Assembly (NCBI GenBank): GCA_023435565.1
Contig: JAEYRN010000017.1
Location: 1-64,000 of the forward strand
DNA: 64,000 nt
Origin: Bacillota bacterium
Lineage (GTDB): Bacteria; Bacillota; UBA4882; UBA8346
Direction of reading: 5' to 3'
The notes below the pieces were generated by a model. That model made no database searches, was not told the DNA's origin, and saw only the letters and a list, made by a program, of their open reading frames with translations. How positions within the stretch are numbered: position 1 is the first letter of the stretch; each line of letters opens with the position of its first letter. The position numbers were made by a program, and so were the translations under genes. This document shows positions 33,846 through 42,596 of the stretch, in pieces.

Positions 33846-36410
33846 ATGAACAGGAAACGGTTTTATAAAAAATTTATCCCCTTATTATTACTGGTCTTGT
33901 TATTCATTCCGATAGCTAAAGGTTTGGCTGTGGGGAGTGTATTCGACCTTGACTTTAAAAACGCCGATATACGGGACGTGTTACGATCCCTGGCCAGTCA
34001 AGAAGGAGTCAGTATCTATGTCGATAACGATATATCGGGAAAAGTGACTCTTAGTTTAAATAAAATTACTTTTACCGAAGCCTTGACTATTATCACTAAA
34101 AACAATAGTCTCACTTATACCAAAACTGATAATGTCTATTATATCAGACCAATAGAAGATCCCGTCTTAAATGTTCAATATACTAATGGTAAGTTATATC
34201 TGGAAGCGAGAAGAATCAAACTTGCCACCGTTTTAGAAACAGTTTCCCAAAAAAGCGGTGCCAATCTTGTCCCCGCTCCGGAGCTTCAGGATAAAGTAAC
34301 GATTGTAATCGGTCCCGCGCCGCTGGAAGACGCAATCAATGCTATAATGTCACAAACCAATTGTATCGGCGAAACAATCGGACAAGTCACCATGGTCCGC
34401 AAAAAATCTACGGTACAGTATTCATTTACCGTAAACTATCAGGATAAGCTATTAACCATCGATGCCCGGGATATCCCGTTACCCGTTTTATGCCGTGGAA
34501 TTACTGAAAAAACCGGTGTTTCGATTGTTCCTGACCAAAGCCTAAACCAAAATATTACCATCTTTTTTCAAAACCTTTCAATCCCCGATAGTCTCGCAGT
34601 TTTATGCGAACCTAACGGACTTATCTTTTTCAAAGAAGGAGACGCCTGGAGGATCGCTCGCCAAAATGGGACTTATCGGATTCGTTTTAAGGACAATTTG
34701 CTTACCGTAGATGCCGACGGGATTGATATTTCAGTTTTAGCAAAAGAAATTGCCCGCCAATCAGGTATAAATATTATGTTGGACCGGGATGTTCGCGGCA
34801 ATGTTACCGCTCATTTTCAAAACCTCCCCTTGTTTCAAGGACTTTCAATGATTCTTGAAAACCAAGGTTGGAGCATTGAAAAGCAATCAGATAGTTACAT
34901 CATCAGGACCAATACGCTCCAAAACAAGAACATCAGGATCTTTTACGATCCGGAAACCAAACTTTTCAATCTGGATGTCAAAAGCGCCCCATTGACTCAG
35001 ATCCTGGACGAAATGGCCCGCAAAGCGGATCATAACTTGGTGGTATTGGCCCAAGTCAATTGGACCGTCAACAATGTCAGGCTTAAGGGATATAATTTTA
35101 CTCAAGTCATGGATTTTCTTTTCAAAGGAACGATTTTCACTTATAAATTGGTAGACAACACTTATCTCATCGGCGACGGCTTGGTGGCCCGGCCGGAAAA
35201 CAGCGACTTCGCTATGGTAAAAATTTATCCAATCAAATATATGAAAGCCGACCAAATGCTCAATTCCTTACCGCCGGTATTTCCGCGCCAAAACGTGGTC
35301 CAACTCCCGGAGAAAAACGCTTTGATAGTTACCGGCCCACCCAATGTCCATCAACTTTTCACCGATTATCTGGAACAGGTTGATGTGGCCTCCATCGAAG
35401 ACAATACCGAGGTAATCCGCATCAAGTACTTAAAAGCCGAGGATGTTCTAAAACTAATTCCACCCTCGATTCCCAAGACAGACTTGATTGTCTTGAAGGA
35501 AGCCAACGCGATTGTCGTCAGGGGTCCGCAAAATTTGATTTATCAGGTTAAAAGTTATATTGATAAGATTGATCAAGTCAACCCCTTGATTGTATTTGAT
35601 ATCCAGGTAGTCCAAATCTCTTACTCCAAAGGTTTTACCTGGAGTCCACCCAGCGGAATAATAAAGCTAAGTAATGGGAAAAAACTCGATATACAACCTA
35701 AGGATGGTAGTATTTCATTAACTGAACCTACAACTACAAATAATGCAGATGAAAACACTTCTTCTCAGTTAGTTGGTTCTTTAAAAGCTCTGTTGGAAAA
35801 TGGGAATGCAAGGATCGTAGCTAATCCAACAATAACCACCTTAAATGGATATCCCGCCAAATTTAATGTTTCAACCAAAAGGAGTTATACTGTTACAACA
35901 TCACAAACGACGACGTCTGGGACAAATACTACAACCAAGGAAGATACAGTAAAAACCTATGAATCAGGCTTAAGAATTAACATTACTCCTTGGGTATCGG
36001 CTAATAACCAAATTACCATGGAAGTAAAACCGGAAATAAGCGAATTTGGAGATCCTGCCGAAGGTCAAAACCTTCCTAGTACATTTGAAAGAACTACCGA
36101 AACCACCATCCGGGTCAACGACGGGGAAACAATCGTAATTAGCGGTCTCAAGAACACCCGCAAAGAAAAAACAAAATCGAAGATCCCGATTCTAGGGCAT
36201 ATTCCAATCATAGGTTTATTATTTACCAATTACTCAACGAAAGAGGTTCAGGATGAGTTTGTGATTGTGATTACCCCGACTTTGATTCATGACCAAACGG
36301 TTGCTCCTAGTGAAAACTATATTCTAGATAAATATAGTCCGATACTTAAATATGAGCTTGATCCGGAATCGGTGACTGAAGAAGAGAAGAAGAAGCATAA
36401 GTTAAAATAG
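33846..36410 (+). CDS. gspD: Type II secretion outer-membrane secretin GspD-like
   Basis: An 854-residue secretin with a signal peptide (RKRFYKKFIPLLLLVLLFIP). The start is the ATG at 33846, with AGGAG upstream. About five tandem N0/STN-like domains fill residues 33-440 (e.g. FKNADIRDVLRSLASQEGVS; YLEARRIKLATVLETVS), where typical GspD has one. Then N1-type repeats (MVKIYPIKYMKADQMLNSLP; EVIRIKYLKAEDVLKLIPP) and the secretin barrel with its VPILGHIPIIGLLFT-like signature (KSKIPILGHIPIIGLLF). A long Ser/Thr segment near residue 690 is the typical gate variation. It is divergent to gspE. Confidence 0.88.
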   Translation: MNRKRFYKKFIPLLLLVLLFIPIAKGLAVGSVFDLDFKNADIRDVLRSLASQEGVSIYVDNDISGKVTLSLNKITFTEALTIITKNNSLTYTKTDNVYYIRPIEDPVLNVQYTNGKLYLEARRIKLATVLETVSQKSGANLVPAPELQDKVTIVIGPAPLEDAINAIMSQTNCIGETIGQVTMVRKKSTVQYSFTVNYQDKLLTIDARDIPLPVLCRGITEKTGVSIVPDQSLNQNITIFFQNLSIPDSLAVLCEPNGLIFFKEGDAWRIARQNGTYRIRFKDNLLTVDADGIDISVLAKEIARQSGINIMLDRDVRGNVTAHFQNLPLFQGLSMILENQGWSIEKQSDSYIIRTNTLQNKNIRIFYDPETKLFNLDVKSAPLTQILDEMARKADHNLVVLAQVNWTVNNVRLKGYNFTQVMDFLFKGTIFTYKLVDNTYLIGDGLVARPENSDFAMVKIYPIKYMKADQMLNSLPPVFPRQNVVQLPEKNALIVTGPPNVHQLFTDYLEQVDVASIEDNTEVIRIKYLKAEDVLKLIPPSIPKTDLIVLKEANAIVVRGPQNLIYQVKSYIDKIDQVNPLIVFDIQVVQISYSKGFTWSPPSGIIKLSNGKKLDIQPKDGSISLTEPTTTNNADENTSSQLVGSLKALLENGNARIVANPTITTLNGYPAKFNVSTKRSYTVTTSQTTTSGTNTTTKEDTVKTYESGLRINITPWVSANNQITMEVKPEISEFGDPAEGQNLPSTFERTTETTIRVNDGETIVISGLKNTRKEKTKSKIPILGHIPIIGLLFTNYSTKEVQDEFVIVITPTLIHDQTVAPSENYILDKYSPILKYELDPESVTEEEKKKHKLK

Positions 36411-36566
36411 GTTCCCTCATTCTTGCTTTATCCCAACATTTGGAGAAACGAAGGTTTTGTCATAGCAGTCAATAAAACAACCAGCACCAAATTCAAATGC
36501 TACAACGTACCGCGACTAGTTTCTCCCCCGGTGGAGAAAGATCAAAATGAGGGGTGGGTAATTTTT

Positions 36567-36610
36567 TAAAAAAAGGATTTGACCTGAATTCTTTTAGTCA
36601 ATTCCTTTTC
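36567..36610. terminator. Bidirectional terminator
   Basis: AAAAAGGATTTGAC, a loop of about 13 bases, GTCAATTCCTTTT. It lies between the converging gspD (+) and histidine kinase (-) genes and has A/T runs on both sides. A second hairpin (TTTCTCC...GGAGAAA) lies at 36520-36539. Confidence 0.65.
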
Positions 36611-36654
36611 ATACCAAAAAAATAAAGATTGTCTCCAACTTTTCTTTTTCAAGT

Positions 36655-37683
36655 TTACACCTGTACTATCACCGTTGTCCCCTTATTGGGAGCCGATTCA
36701 ATCCTAAATTCGCCACCGACTTCACTCACCCGTTCCCGCATTCCTCTTACTCCCAAATGGCTCTCATTGTTTAACTCCGTCAACTCAAAACCCTTACCGT
36801 CATCCCGGATCGTCAATTTGCCATGGCCATTATTAACCTCCAGAACGATCTTGACTTTACCGGCCCTAGCATGGCGGGCAACATTGTTTAAAGATTCCTG
36901 GACTACCCGATAAAGAGTTAACTGGCGCTTATTGTCCAATTCCCGCTCATTCCCGGTAAAATAACAGTTTATCTCAAAATTATACCTCACCTTAAAAAGG
37001 CCGGTCAAATTTTCCAGGGCTTCAAAAAAACCCTTTTCACTCAAGGCGATCGGTTGCAATTCATAAATCATCAACCGCATTTCTGTTTGGATGTCAGCAA
37101 CCATCTCTTGAAGCTGATCAATGGTTTCCAACGCTTTTTCCGGCTCGGATTTCATAATATACTTTAAAGTCTTCAAATTCAAACTTATCCCGAAGAGATT
37201 TTGCGAAACTGAGTCATGCAGCTCCCGGGCGATTCGATTCCGTTCCTCAACTACTGCTAGGTTACGGTTCTGAACCTCCAGTTTAAGCCGTTCATCTTTT
37301 TCAATCAAATAACGCCAAAAAAGACTAATCATCGTCGAAGCTAATCCAACACCAAGGCTGGTTCCGACAATAGTTTGGAGATTTGGAAAAAAACTATAGA
37401 TATAAGTGCGGTATACCAAGGCTATAAAACTAAAAAGTAAAACACTAACAAGAAAATGCAATAATAAACTAACTATAATTAATATTTTGTTGTCTGACTG
37501 AAACCATCGGCTAATAACATTATTACCCGTGGTAATCATGACCCCTGTTATTAAACCGAACAAAATAAAATGCATCCATACACGTAGGTCAAGGAGTGCA
37601 TTCTCAACAGCAAGCAGATACATAGAAGATATTATAACCCCGATTACAGCGCCCCACTTAATCCAGTAAATAGAATCTTTCAT
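36655..37683 (-). CDS. Sensor histidine kinase (HisKA_3 type)
   Basis: A 342-residue membrane kinase of the NarX/DesK/LiaS group. Several membrane helices fill residues 1-125; then the HisKA_3 phosphoacceptor ERNRIARELHDSVSQNL (His in ELHDS) and a HATPase_c domain (VVQESLNNVARHA; IRDDGKGFE; LGVRGMRERV). Overlaps the response-regulator gene by four bases and is translationally coupled. No ligand-binding domain is visible, so the signal is unknown. Confidence 0.9.
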   Translation of the reverse strand: MKDSIYWIKWGAVIGVIISSMYLLAVENALLDLRVWMHFILFGLITGVMITTGNNVISRWFQSDNKILIIVSLLLHFLVSVLLFSFIALVYRTYIYSFFPNLQTIVGTSLGVGLASTMISLFWRYLIEKDERLKLEVQNRNLAVVEERNRIARELHDSVSQNLFGISLNLKTLKYIMKSEPEKALETIDQLQEMVADIQTEMRLMIYELQPIALSEKGFFEALENLTGLFKVRYNFEINCYFTGNERELDNKRQLTLYRVVQESLNNVARHARAGKVKIVLEVNNGHGKLTIRDDGKGFELTELNNESHLGVRGMRERVSEVGGEFRIESAPNKGTTVIVQV

Positions 37684-38348
37684 TCCTCGCTCCTATCGAT
37701 GATCTTATATTCGATGGCCTTAATAGCAGCTTGAGTACGGTCCTTAACATCAAGCTTATGCAAGATGTTGCTGATATGCGTTTTAACGGTCACTTCCGCA
37801 ATATTTAATTCCTGAGCAATCTCTTTGTTTGACTTACCCTTAACCAACAATGTCAAAGCTTCTTTTTCTTTTAGGGTTAAAGGTTCTAATAATGGTTCCG
37901 GTCTGGTAACCCGTTGCATTAATTTTTTGGCGATTCGAGGATGCAATACCGGTTCCCCTTTGGAAGCCGCCCAAATTGCTTCGACCAATTTTTCAGGCGG
38001 CGAGTCTTTCATCAAATAGCTTAGGGCGCCGGCGTCAATTGCCGCTATTACCTCCTCATCCTCGCAAAAACTGGATAGAATGATTACCCGGGTAAATAAT
38101 CCGGCAGTTTTAATAGAGGATGTTAATTCTATCCCATTTTTAACCGGGAGATGAAGGTCGATAACAGCCAAATCAGGTTCTAATTGATTAATACTATTCC
38201 AAGCGGATTCTCCATCTCCGGCTTCTCCCACTACTTCAATTCCTTCCTGAGTCGCGAGAAAGGCTTTTAAACCTTGACGTACGAGTGGATGATCATCCAC
38301 GATAAAGACTTTTAACAAAGCGCTCACCGTCCCATCATCATAATTCAA
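37680..38348 (-). CDS. NarL/FixJ family response regulator
   Basis: A 222-residue regulator. Receiver domain KVFIVDDHPLVRQGLKAFL with phospho-acceptor D64 (AVIDLHLPV), and a C-terminal LuxR-type helix-turn-helix (SNKEIAQELNIAEVTVKTHI). Partner of the kinase 36655-37683. The start is uncertain: TTG at 38348 or GTG at 38327; neither has a strong binding site. The polyferredoxin gene upstream on the same strand suggests redox or electron-transfer control. Confidence 0.9.
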   Translation of the reverse strand: MNYDDGTVSALLKVFIVDDHPLVRQGLKAFLATQEGIEVVGEAGDGESAWNSINQLEPDLAVIDLHLPVKNGIELTSSIKTAGLFTRVIILSSFCEDEEVIAAIDAGALSYLMKDSPPEKLVEAIWAASKGEPVLHPRIAKKLMQRVTRPEPLLEPLTLKEKEALTLLVKGKSNKEIAQELNIAEVTVKTHISNILHKLDVKDRTQAAIKAIEYKIIDRSEE

Positions 38349-38390
38349 ATTTTCTACGCTTACCGCTAAAAACCTTCATCGGAGATATGA

Positions 38391-39284
38391 CTAGTTTATA
38401 GCTCCAACCGGACAATTTAAAGCGCATTCCACACACAAAATACATTCCGTGTCTGTTATTTTCTTCCCTTGGCTAATATAAGACATTACGTCAATATCCA
38501 TCGGACATTTTTCGTTACATTTTCCACATCTGATACAATCTTTACCCGAAGGGCCGATATTGATCAGTCTTACCTTGGATGGAAGTTTCATCACTAATGA
38601 GACCGGGCATGCAACCTTACAAAAAGCGCGCCGATCCTTCAAGATAAAAGCCAATGGTATTCCAATCAAATAATAAATACCGTTTCCCAAAAACATCCAA
38701 GCCATTTCCCTATAGGACAAATATTCCGACCGGACATCATAATTTAAGAAAAATATCAGTATTAACGGGAATAAGATTGAAATGCCAAGAGTCAAATAGC
38801 GCAATTTCTTTAATCCCGGTTTTATCCGGCCTTCTTTCTTAACGGGTAACCACTCCAAAACCGCTGCCGTCCAACAAGCCCAACCGCAGAAACCACGCCC
38901 CCAGATTATGGGACCAAAAACCTTAGCTACCGCATAATGAATAACTCCTTTGGAAAAAAAGCCGATGGAAAGAAGCAATACTACCCCTTCCAGCTGAAAA
39001 CTTTCATTATTAAAGATAGGAACAAACAGTAATAAAACGGGTAAAATCAGAATTAAAGCGACTCGCCTGCCCAAACCGGCTTTTTGGGGCGGCAATTTAA
39101 TTAGCAAATAAATACCAATTGAAATAGCCAGGCCAATCCAAGGAAAGACAATCCAAAATCCCCACCAACCAACTGATAAGTATAAAGATGTCGCAATAAT
39201 CAAACCGATTATTGTAGGAATTGCTACGGTTATGTATTCTTTAAGGTTATTTAGGGTAAATTCGGATCTCGTTTTTAGGGTCAT
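38391..39284 (-). CDS. 4Fe-4S membrane polyferredoxin (NapH/YccM-like)
   Basis: A 297-residue integral-membrane ferredoxin with about five helices, a CGWACWTAAVLEW motif on a loop and two C-terminal clusters (CIRCGKCNEKCP; CILCVECALNCP). Such proteins carry electrons across or at the membrane. A conserved start with an ATG at 39284. It lies directly upstream of a two-component pair on the same strand (43-base gap). Confidence 0.85.
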   Translation of the reverse strand: MTLKTRSEFTLNNLKEYITVAIPTIIGLIIATSLYLSVGWWGFWIVFPWIGLAISIGIYLLIKLPPQKAGLGRRVALILILPVLLLFVPIFNNESFQLEGVVLLLSIGFFSKGVIHYAVAKVFGPIIWGRGFCGWACWTAAVLEWLPVKKEGRIKPGLKKLRYLTLGISILFPLILIFFLNYDVRSEYLSYREMAWMFLGNGIYYLIGIPLAFILKDRRAFCKVACPVSLVMKLPSKVRLINIGPSGKDCIRCGKCNEKCPMDIDVMSYISQGKKITDTECILCVECALNCPVGAIN

Positions 39285-39354
39285 ATCTTATCACCTTCCT
39301 TAATTACATTATAAGATTAATGATTCTAAAATACATCCTTCTCAAGATACATTT

Positions 39355-39390
39355 TCAAAAGAAAAAGCAGGAGTCTTTATTCCTACTTTC
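39355..39390 (-). terminator. Terminator after the repair-like operon
   Basis: On the minus strand: AAAGTAGGA, loop, TCCTGCTTTTTCTTTT; lies after the gene ending at 39459. Confidence 0.6.
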
Positions 39391-39458
39391 GAAGGATAAA
39401 CAATATTGATTCCACTGCAATAAGTTAATCCGTGTTTTTCTTCATGACCTTCCGTTCT

Positions 39459-40301
39459 TCATGGTGAGATTAATGTCTTTTCGTAGTTAAGTTCATCATT
39501 TGAAACCGATTCCAATAGATATCCATTACTTTGGGGTTCGATATCTTCCACAAGATACTTCCAATACCTTGCCGGAAGGTGTTGCCTTTGGAGTTTCGGA
39601 TTAACCCGTTCTTGAATTTCAATATTATTGAAGTAAAGCTTCCAAAGTTTCTGATAATCATTTTCCTGTTCAAAAAAGCAAGCCGTATCAGCTGAAAGCT
39701 CTGTAAGTTCCGGTTTTAGTTCAAAATCTTTTAAAAACTGGACCTTATTGCCGTCATAAATAATTCCCGAATTTCGTCGCCGGTCATGGATTAACCATCG
39801 TTGATCGGAAAATCTTTTACGAAAATGTTCGGCCAGGAGGGGGGTGATTTGATGGTCGGGTTCGATAGGCGCATAAAAAAAACCCGGTTCAATTTCGCGA
39901 AATCTGATAATACCCTTGAAAAGATTTACTTCTTTAGCCACCTTTTCACCGGTCTTTCGGACTTTTAATATTACCGGATCGGCTAATTTACTTTCAATGT
40001 TCTCATTCGATGCCATTACTTTTTGGAGATATTCGCAAAGTGCTGTTTCACTCCCGGGCTCATCGGCGAGGTAACAATAAAGTACGGTCTTCAACCCTTC
40101 TTTTGATAACTTCTTTAAGATATTCGTCATAAACTCTTTGGCTCTTTCAAAATTAGTTTCAATCACCTGGAACTCTGAAAATAAATTCGGTTCCAACTTA
40201 TCTTCGGTAATGATCTGCTCCGGAAGCTCATTCCGCTCTATCGCTTCCAGGACCGCAGTTAAAAATCCGTCGAAAGTACCGTCGTAAATGTAGTAAAGCA
40301 T
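39459..40301 (-). CDS. TIGR03915/DUF4130 family putative DNA-repair protein
   Basis: A 280-residue protein starting MLYYIYDGTFDGFLTAVLEA, the pattern of a family with no solved function that is found next to a radical SAM enzyme. The C-terminus (RWLIHDRRRNSGIIYDGNKV) resembles the uracil-DNA-glycosylase-linked region called DUF4130. The gene follows the radical SAM gene by 97 bases on the same strand. Role in DNA metabolism is inferred from family annotation and the SOS box ahead of the operon. Confidence 0.8.
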   Translation of the reverse strand: MLYYIYDGTFDGFLTAVLEAIERNELPEQIITEDKLEPNLFSEFQVIETNFERAKEFMTNILKKLSKEGLKTVLYCYLADEPGSETALCEYLQKVMASNENIESKLADPVILKVRKTGEKVAKEVNLFKGIIRFREIEPGFFYAPIEPDHQITPLLAEHFRKRFSDQRWLIHDRRRNSGIIYDGNKVQFLKDFELKPELTELSADTACFFEQENDYQKLWKLYFNNIEIQERVNPKLQRQHLPARYWKYLVEDIEPQSNGYLLESVSNDELNYEKTLISP

Positions 40302-40398
40302 TATTTGACCTCCAATAATAAAGTATCTATTTGGTTATAACGATAACTCAGTAAAACAAAAACCCCTTTTTATAATGTGCTATTAACGATTCATTTTA

Positions 40399-41661
40399 TT
40401 AGACGGCATAGATCACATCAAACAAGCTTAATTGCTGCTCACTCTCTTCCTTCCTTACTTTCCTCTCCTTGTCACTTAAGACCCGCTTCAGTATTAACGG
40501 ATTATTTATTTTCTCCAGATACCTTCCCTGGCAAGTTAAAAAATATCTGGCCCGTTTCATTACCACACCCAAACGCCTTAAATTCTCAAAAGAAAGCGGA
40601 CCATGTCGCCTGGATTCGATTATCTGCCGCGCCGATTTCAAACCTACTCCAGGGACCCGAATCAACATCTCATAATCGGCCCGGTTAACCTCCACCGGAA
40701 AAAAATTCATATTTCGTATAGCCCAGCCGGTTTTAGGGTCGATTTCCCCATCTAAAAACGGCTCCCTTGGGTCCAATAACTCTTTAGCTTGAAACCCATA
40801 AAAACGAAGCAGCCAATCGGCCTGGTAAAGCCGATTTTCTCTTCGGAGCGGAGGCGCCGACAAAGTTGGTAAAAGGGCATTATGATTTACCGGAACATAT
40901 GCCGAATAATAAACCCTCTTTAAACGAAACTTTTGATATAAACCTTCCGCTAAACTAACAATTTGAAGATCACTTTCCGGGGTGGCTCCCACAATCAATT
41001 GTGTACTTTGGCCGGCGGGCGCAAACCGTGGCGCCTTAGATAATGATTGCCGTTCCTCTTGATAACGGCTAATCTGATTGCTCACATACGAAAATGATGT
41101 CAAAATATGCTCCTTTGATTTATCCGGAGCTAATAACTTCAAGCCCCGTTCCGAAGGAAGCTCAATGTTGGTGCTAAGCCGATCAGCGTATAATCCGGCT
41201 GTTTGCAAAAGTTCGCGGCTGGCCCCGGGGATTGCTTTTAAATGGATATAACCGTAAAAATTATGGTTTAACCTCAGTTCCTTTGCTACCCGGACCAATA
41301 ACTCCATGGTGTAGTCGGCATTTTTAAAAACTCCGGAACTCAAAAAAAGGCCCTCGATATAATTACGCCGGTAAAAATCTATTGTCAACTTGACCACTTC
41401 AGCTACGGAAAAAGCGGAACGCGGCAAATCGTTGCTCCGGCGATTTACACAATAAGCGCAATCATAAATACAATAGTTGGTCATAAGTACCTTGAGCAAT
41501 GAAATACAGCGCCCATCACCCGACCAACTATGGCAAATCCCGGAAACCGCCGCATCTCCCAATCCCTTACCCGGATTAGATCTAGTACTGCCGCTGGATG
41601 AACACGATACGTCATATTTTGCAGCTGCCGCCAGTATACTGAGTTTTCGGTCAAGCTCCAT
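40399..41661 (-). CDS. Putative DNA modification/repair radical SAM protein (TIGR03916-like)
   Basis: A 420-residue protein. Radical SAM cluster MTNYCIYDCAYCVNRRSNDL (CX3CX2C), and a C-terminal helix-hairpin-helix (VPGVGLKSARQIIESRRHG) for DNA binding. Together these point to a DNA-modifying or repair enzyme whose chemistry is not known. ATG at 41661 is preferred because GAGG lies nine bases before it. An SOS-like box (41694-41707) lies 33 bases upstream of the start. Partner gene at 39459-40301. Confidence 0.85.
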   Translation of the reverse strand: MELDRKLSILAAAAKYDVSCSSSGSTRSNPGKGLGDAAVSGICHSWSGDGRCISLLKVLMTNYCIYDCAYCVNRRSNDLPRSAFSVAEVVKLTIDFYRRNYIEGLFLSSGVFKNADYTMELLVRVAKELRLNHNFYGYIHLKAIPGASRELLQTAGLYADRLSTNIELPSERGLKLLAPDKSKEHILTSFSYVSNQISRYQEERQSLSKAPRFAPAGQSTQLIVGATPESDLQIVSLAEGLYQKFRLKRVYYSAYVPVNHNALLPTLSAPPLRRENRLYQADWLLRFYGFQAKELLDPREPFLDGEIDPKTGWAIRNMNFFPVEVNRADYEMLIRVPGVGLKSARQIIESRRHGPLSFENLRRLGVVMKRARYFLTCQGRYLEKINNPLILKRVLSDKERKVRKEESEQQLSLFDVIYAV

Positions 41662-41693
41662 AACCATCTACCTCACTTAATCAAATTATATCA

Positions 41694-41707
41694 AGAACAT
41701 ATGTTCG
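41694..41707 (-). promoter_or_regulatory. SOS (LexA) box upstream of the radical SAM repair pair
   Basis: AGAACATATGTTCG differs in one base from the Bacillus LexA consensus CGAACATATGTTCG. It lies 33 bases ahead of the start codon of the repair-like gene, in promoter position. Damage-induced expression is the inferred consequence. Confidence 0.7.
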
Positions 41708-41731
41708 GGTCAACATGAAAATTGTAATCTA

Positions 41732-41880
41732 TATATGTCGCAATAAGTTTCTTGGATAAACGTGAATCATTGCGACATATTTTCCTTGATTCATATTTTG
41801 AAAAAAGTTCAATAATTTCGCCATTCACATCCGGTTTTTGGGATATGAATGCTATACTCAAAACTTTTTTAACATATCTA
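41732..41880. repeat. Two-hairpin repeat element, copy C
   Basis: TGTCGCAATA...TATTGCGACA, ATTTTCCTTGATTCATATTT, then TTGAAAAAAGTT...AACTTTTTT around CATTCACATCC/GGATATGAATG. Nearly identical to copy B at 10.4 kb, about 31 kb away. Confidence 0.8.
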
Positions 41881-41949
41881 ATATTGATACATGAATATAA
41901 TGTATTAAATTACATCTAATGTCTTAATATTTATCCGAAAAATTCATTT

Positions 41950-41985
41950 ATTCTTTCTCTGGGTCTCAGCGTCTCTGTGGCCAAT
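41950..41985. repeat. CTCTGTGG-type repeat scrap
   Basis: TCTCTGGGTCTCAGCGTCTC and TGTGGCCAAT, the same family as in the gsp region. Apart from the SOS box and hairpin copy C, 41662-42060 contains nothing else that I recognise. Confidence 0.6.
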
Positions 41986-42060
41986 AATTTTTATCATATT
42001 AAATTTTATAGGTAACCAACATAGACAATTATCTTCTTATTGAAAAAAGGGGGAATAACA

Positions 42061-42546
42061 ATGCCGAAATTAATCTGTTTTTTGATTTTCGTCTTACTAA
42101 TCTCTCCTATTACCGGAATCGAAGCTAAGGAACGATGGGAATTGATTAAGGATGATAATTTAGTTAAACATTACTTTGATGTTGATAGTATTAAAATACT
42201 TGAAGATAACGCCTCAAACAGCATTTATTTGGATGTTTGGATAAAAGTGACCTACAAAGGGGCAGGTAAAGAAACTTACCGAGAAAGCTTGCGGAAAGCG
42301 CAAATTTCAACTGTCGGTTATGAAAATTTTAGTTATGTCATTAATCATGTCTTGTTTGACGAAGGTAGAATCTGCCTCCTGGGCGTCTACGACTATACTT
42401 ACGATGGGCTGATCCTTCGTTGTTTCGACGCACCAGTTAGACATTGGATGGATATCATTCCCGGCTCGACTATAGAAGTATGGTATAAACATATAGTCGC
42501 TTTCACTACTGCCAACATTAAAGCTATCTGCAAAAAGAACGCCTGA
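42061..42546 (+). CDS. Secreted surface-adhesin-E-like protein
   Basis: A 161-residue exported protein: signal peptide MPKLICFLIFVLLISPITG, then WELIKDDNLVKHYFDVDSIK and VWIKVTYKG, which match the surface-adhesin protein E fold (small beta/alpha domain, aromatic-rich). AGGGGG precedes the ATG at 42061; an upstream TTG (42040) is unlikely. The molecular role is unknown; proteins of this fold bind host or surface ligands in some bacteria. Confidence 0.65.
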   Translation: MPKLICFLIFVLLISPITGIEAKERWELIKDDNLVKHYFDVDSIKILEDNASNSIYLDVWIKVTYKGAGKETYRESLRKAQISTVGYENFSYVINHVLFDEGRICLLGVYDYTYDGLILRCFDAPVRHWMDIIPGSTIEVWYKHIVAFTTANIKAICKKNA

Positions 42547-42570
42547 CAAAACTAGGAAAACCCGTATAAT
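42543..42570 (+). promoter_or_regulatory. Predicted sigma-A promoter for the UbiB-type kinase
   Basis: CTGACA (42543-42548), 16-base spacer, TATAAT (42565-42570). It starts right at the stop of the preceding gene and points to the kinase gene. Confidence 0.65.
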
Positions 42571-42596
42571 GTATAAAAAGAAAATTAATAAATCCG

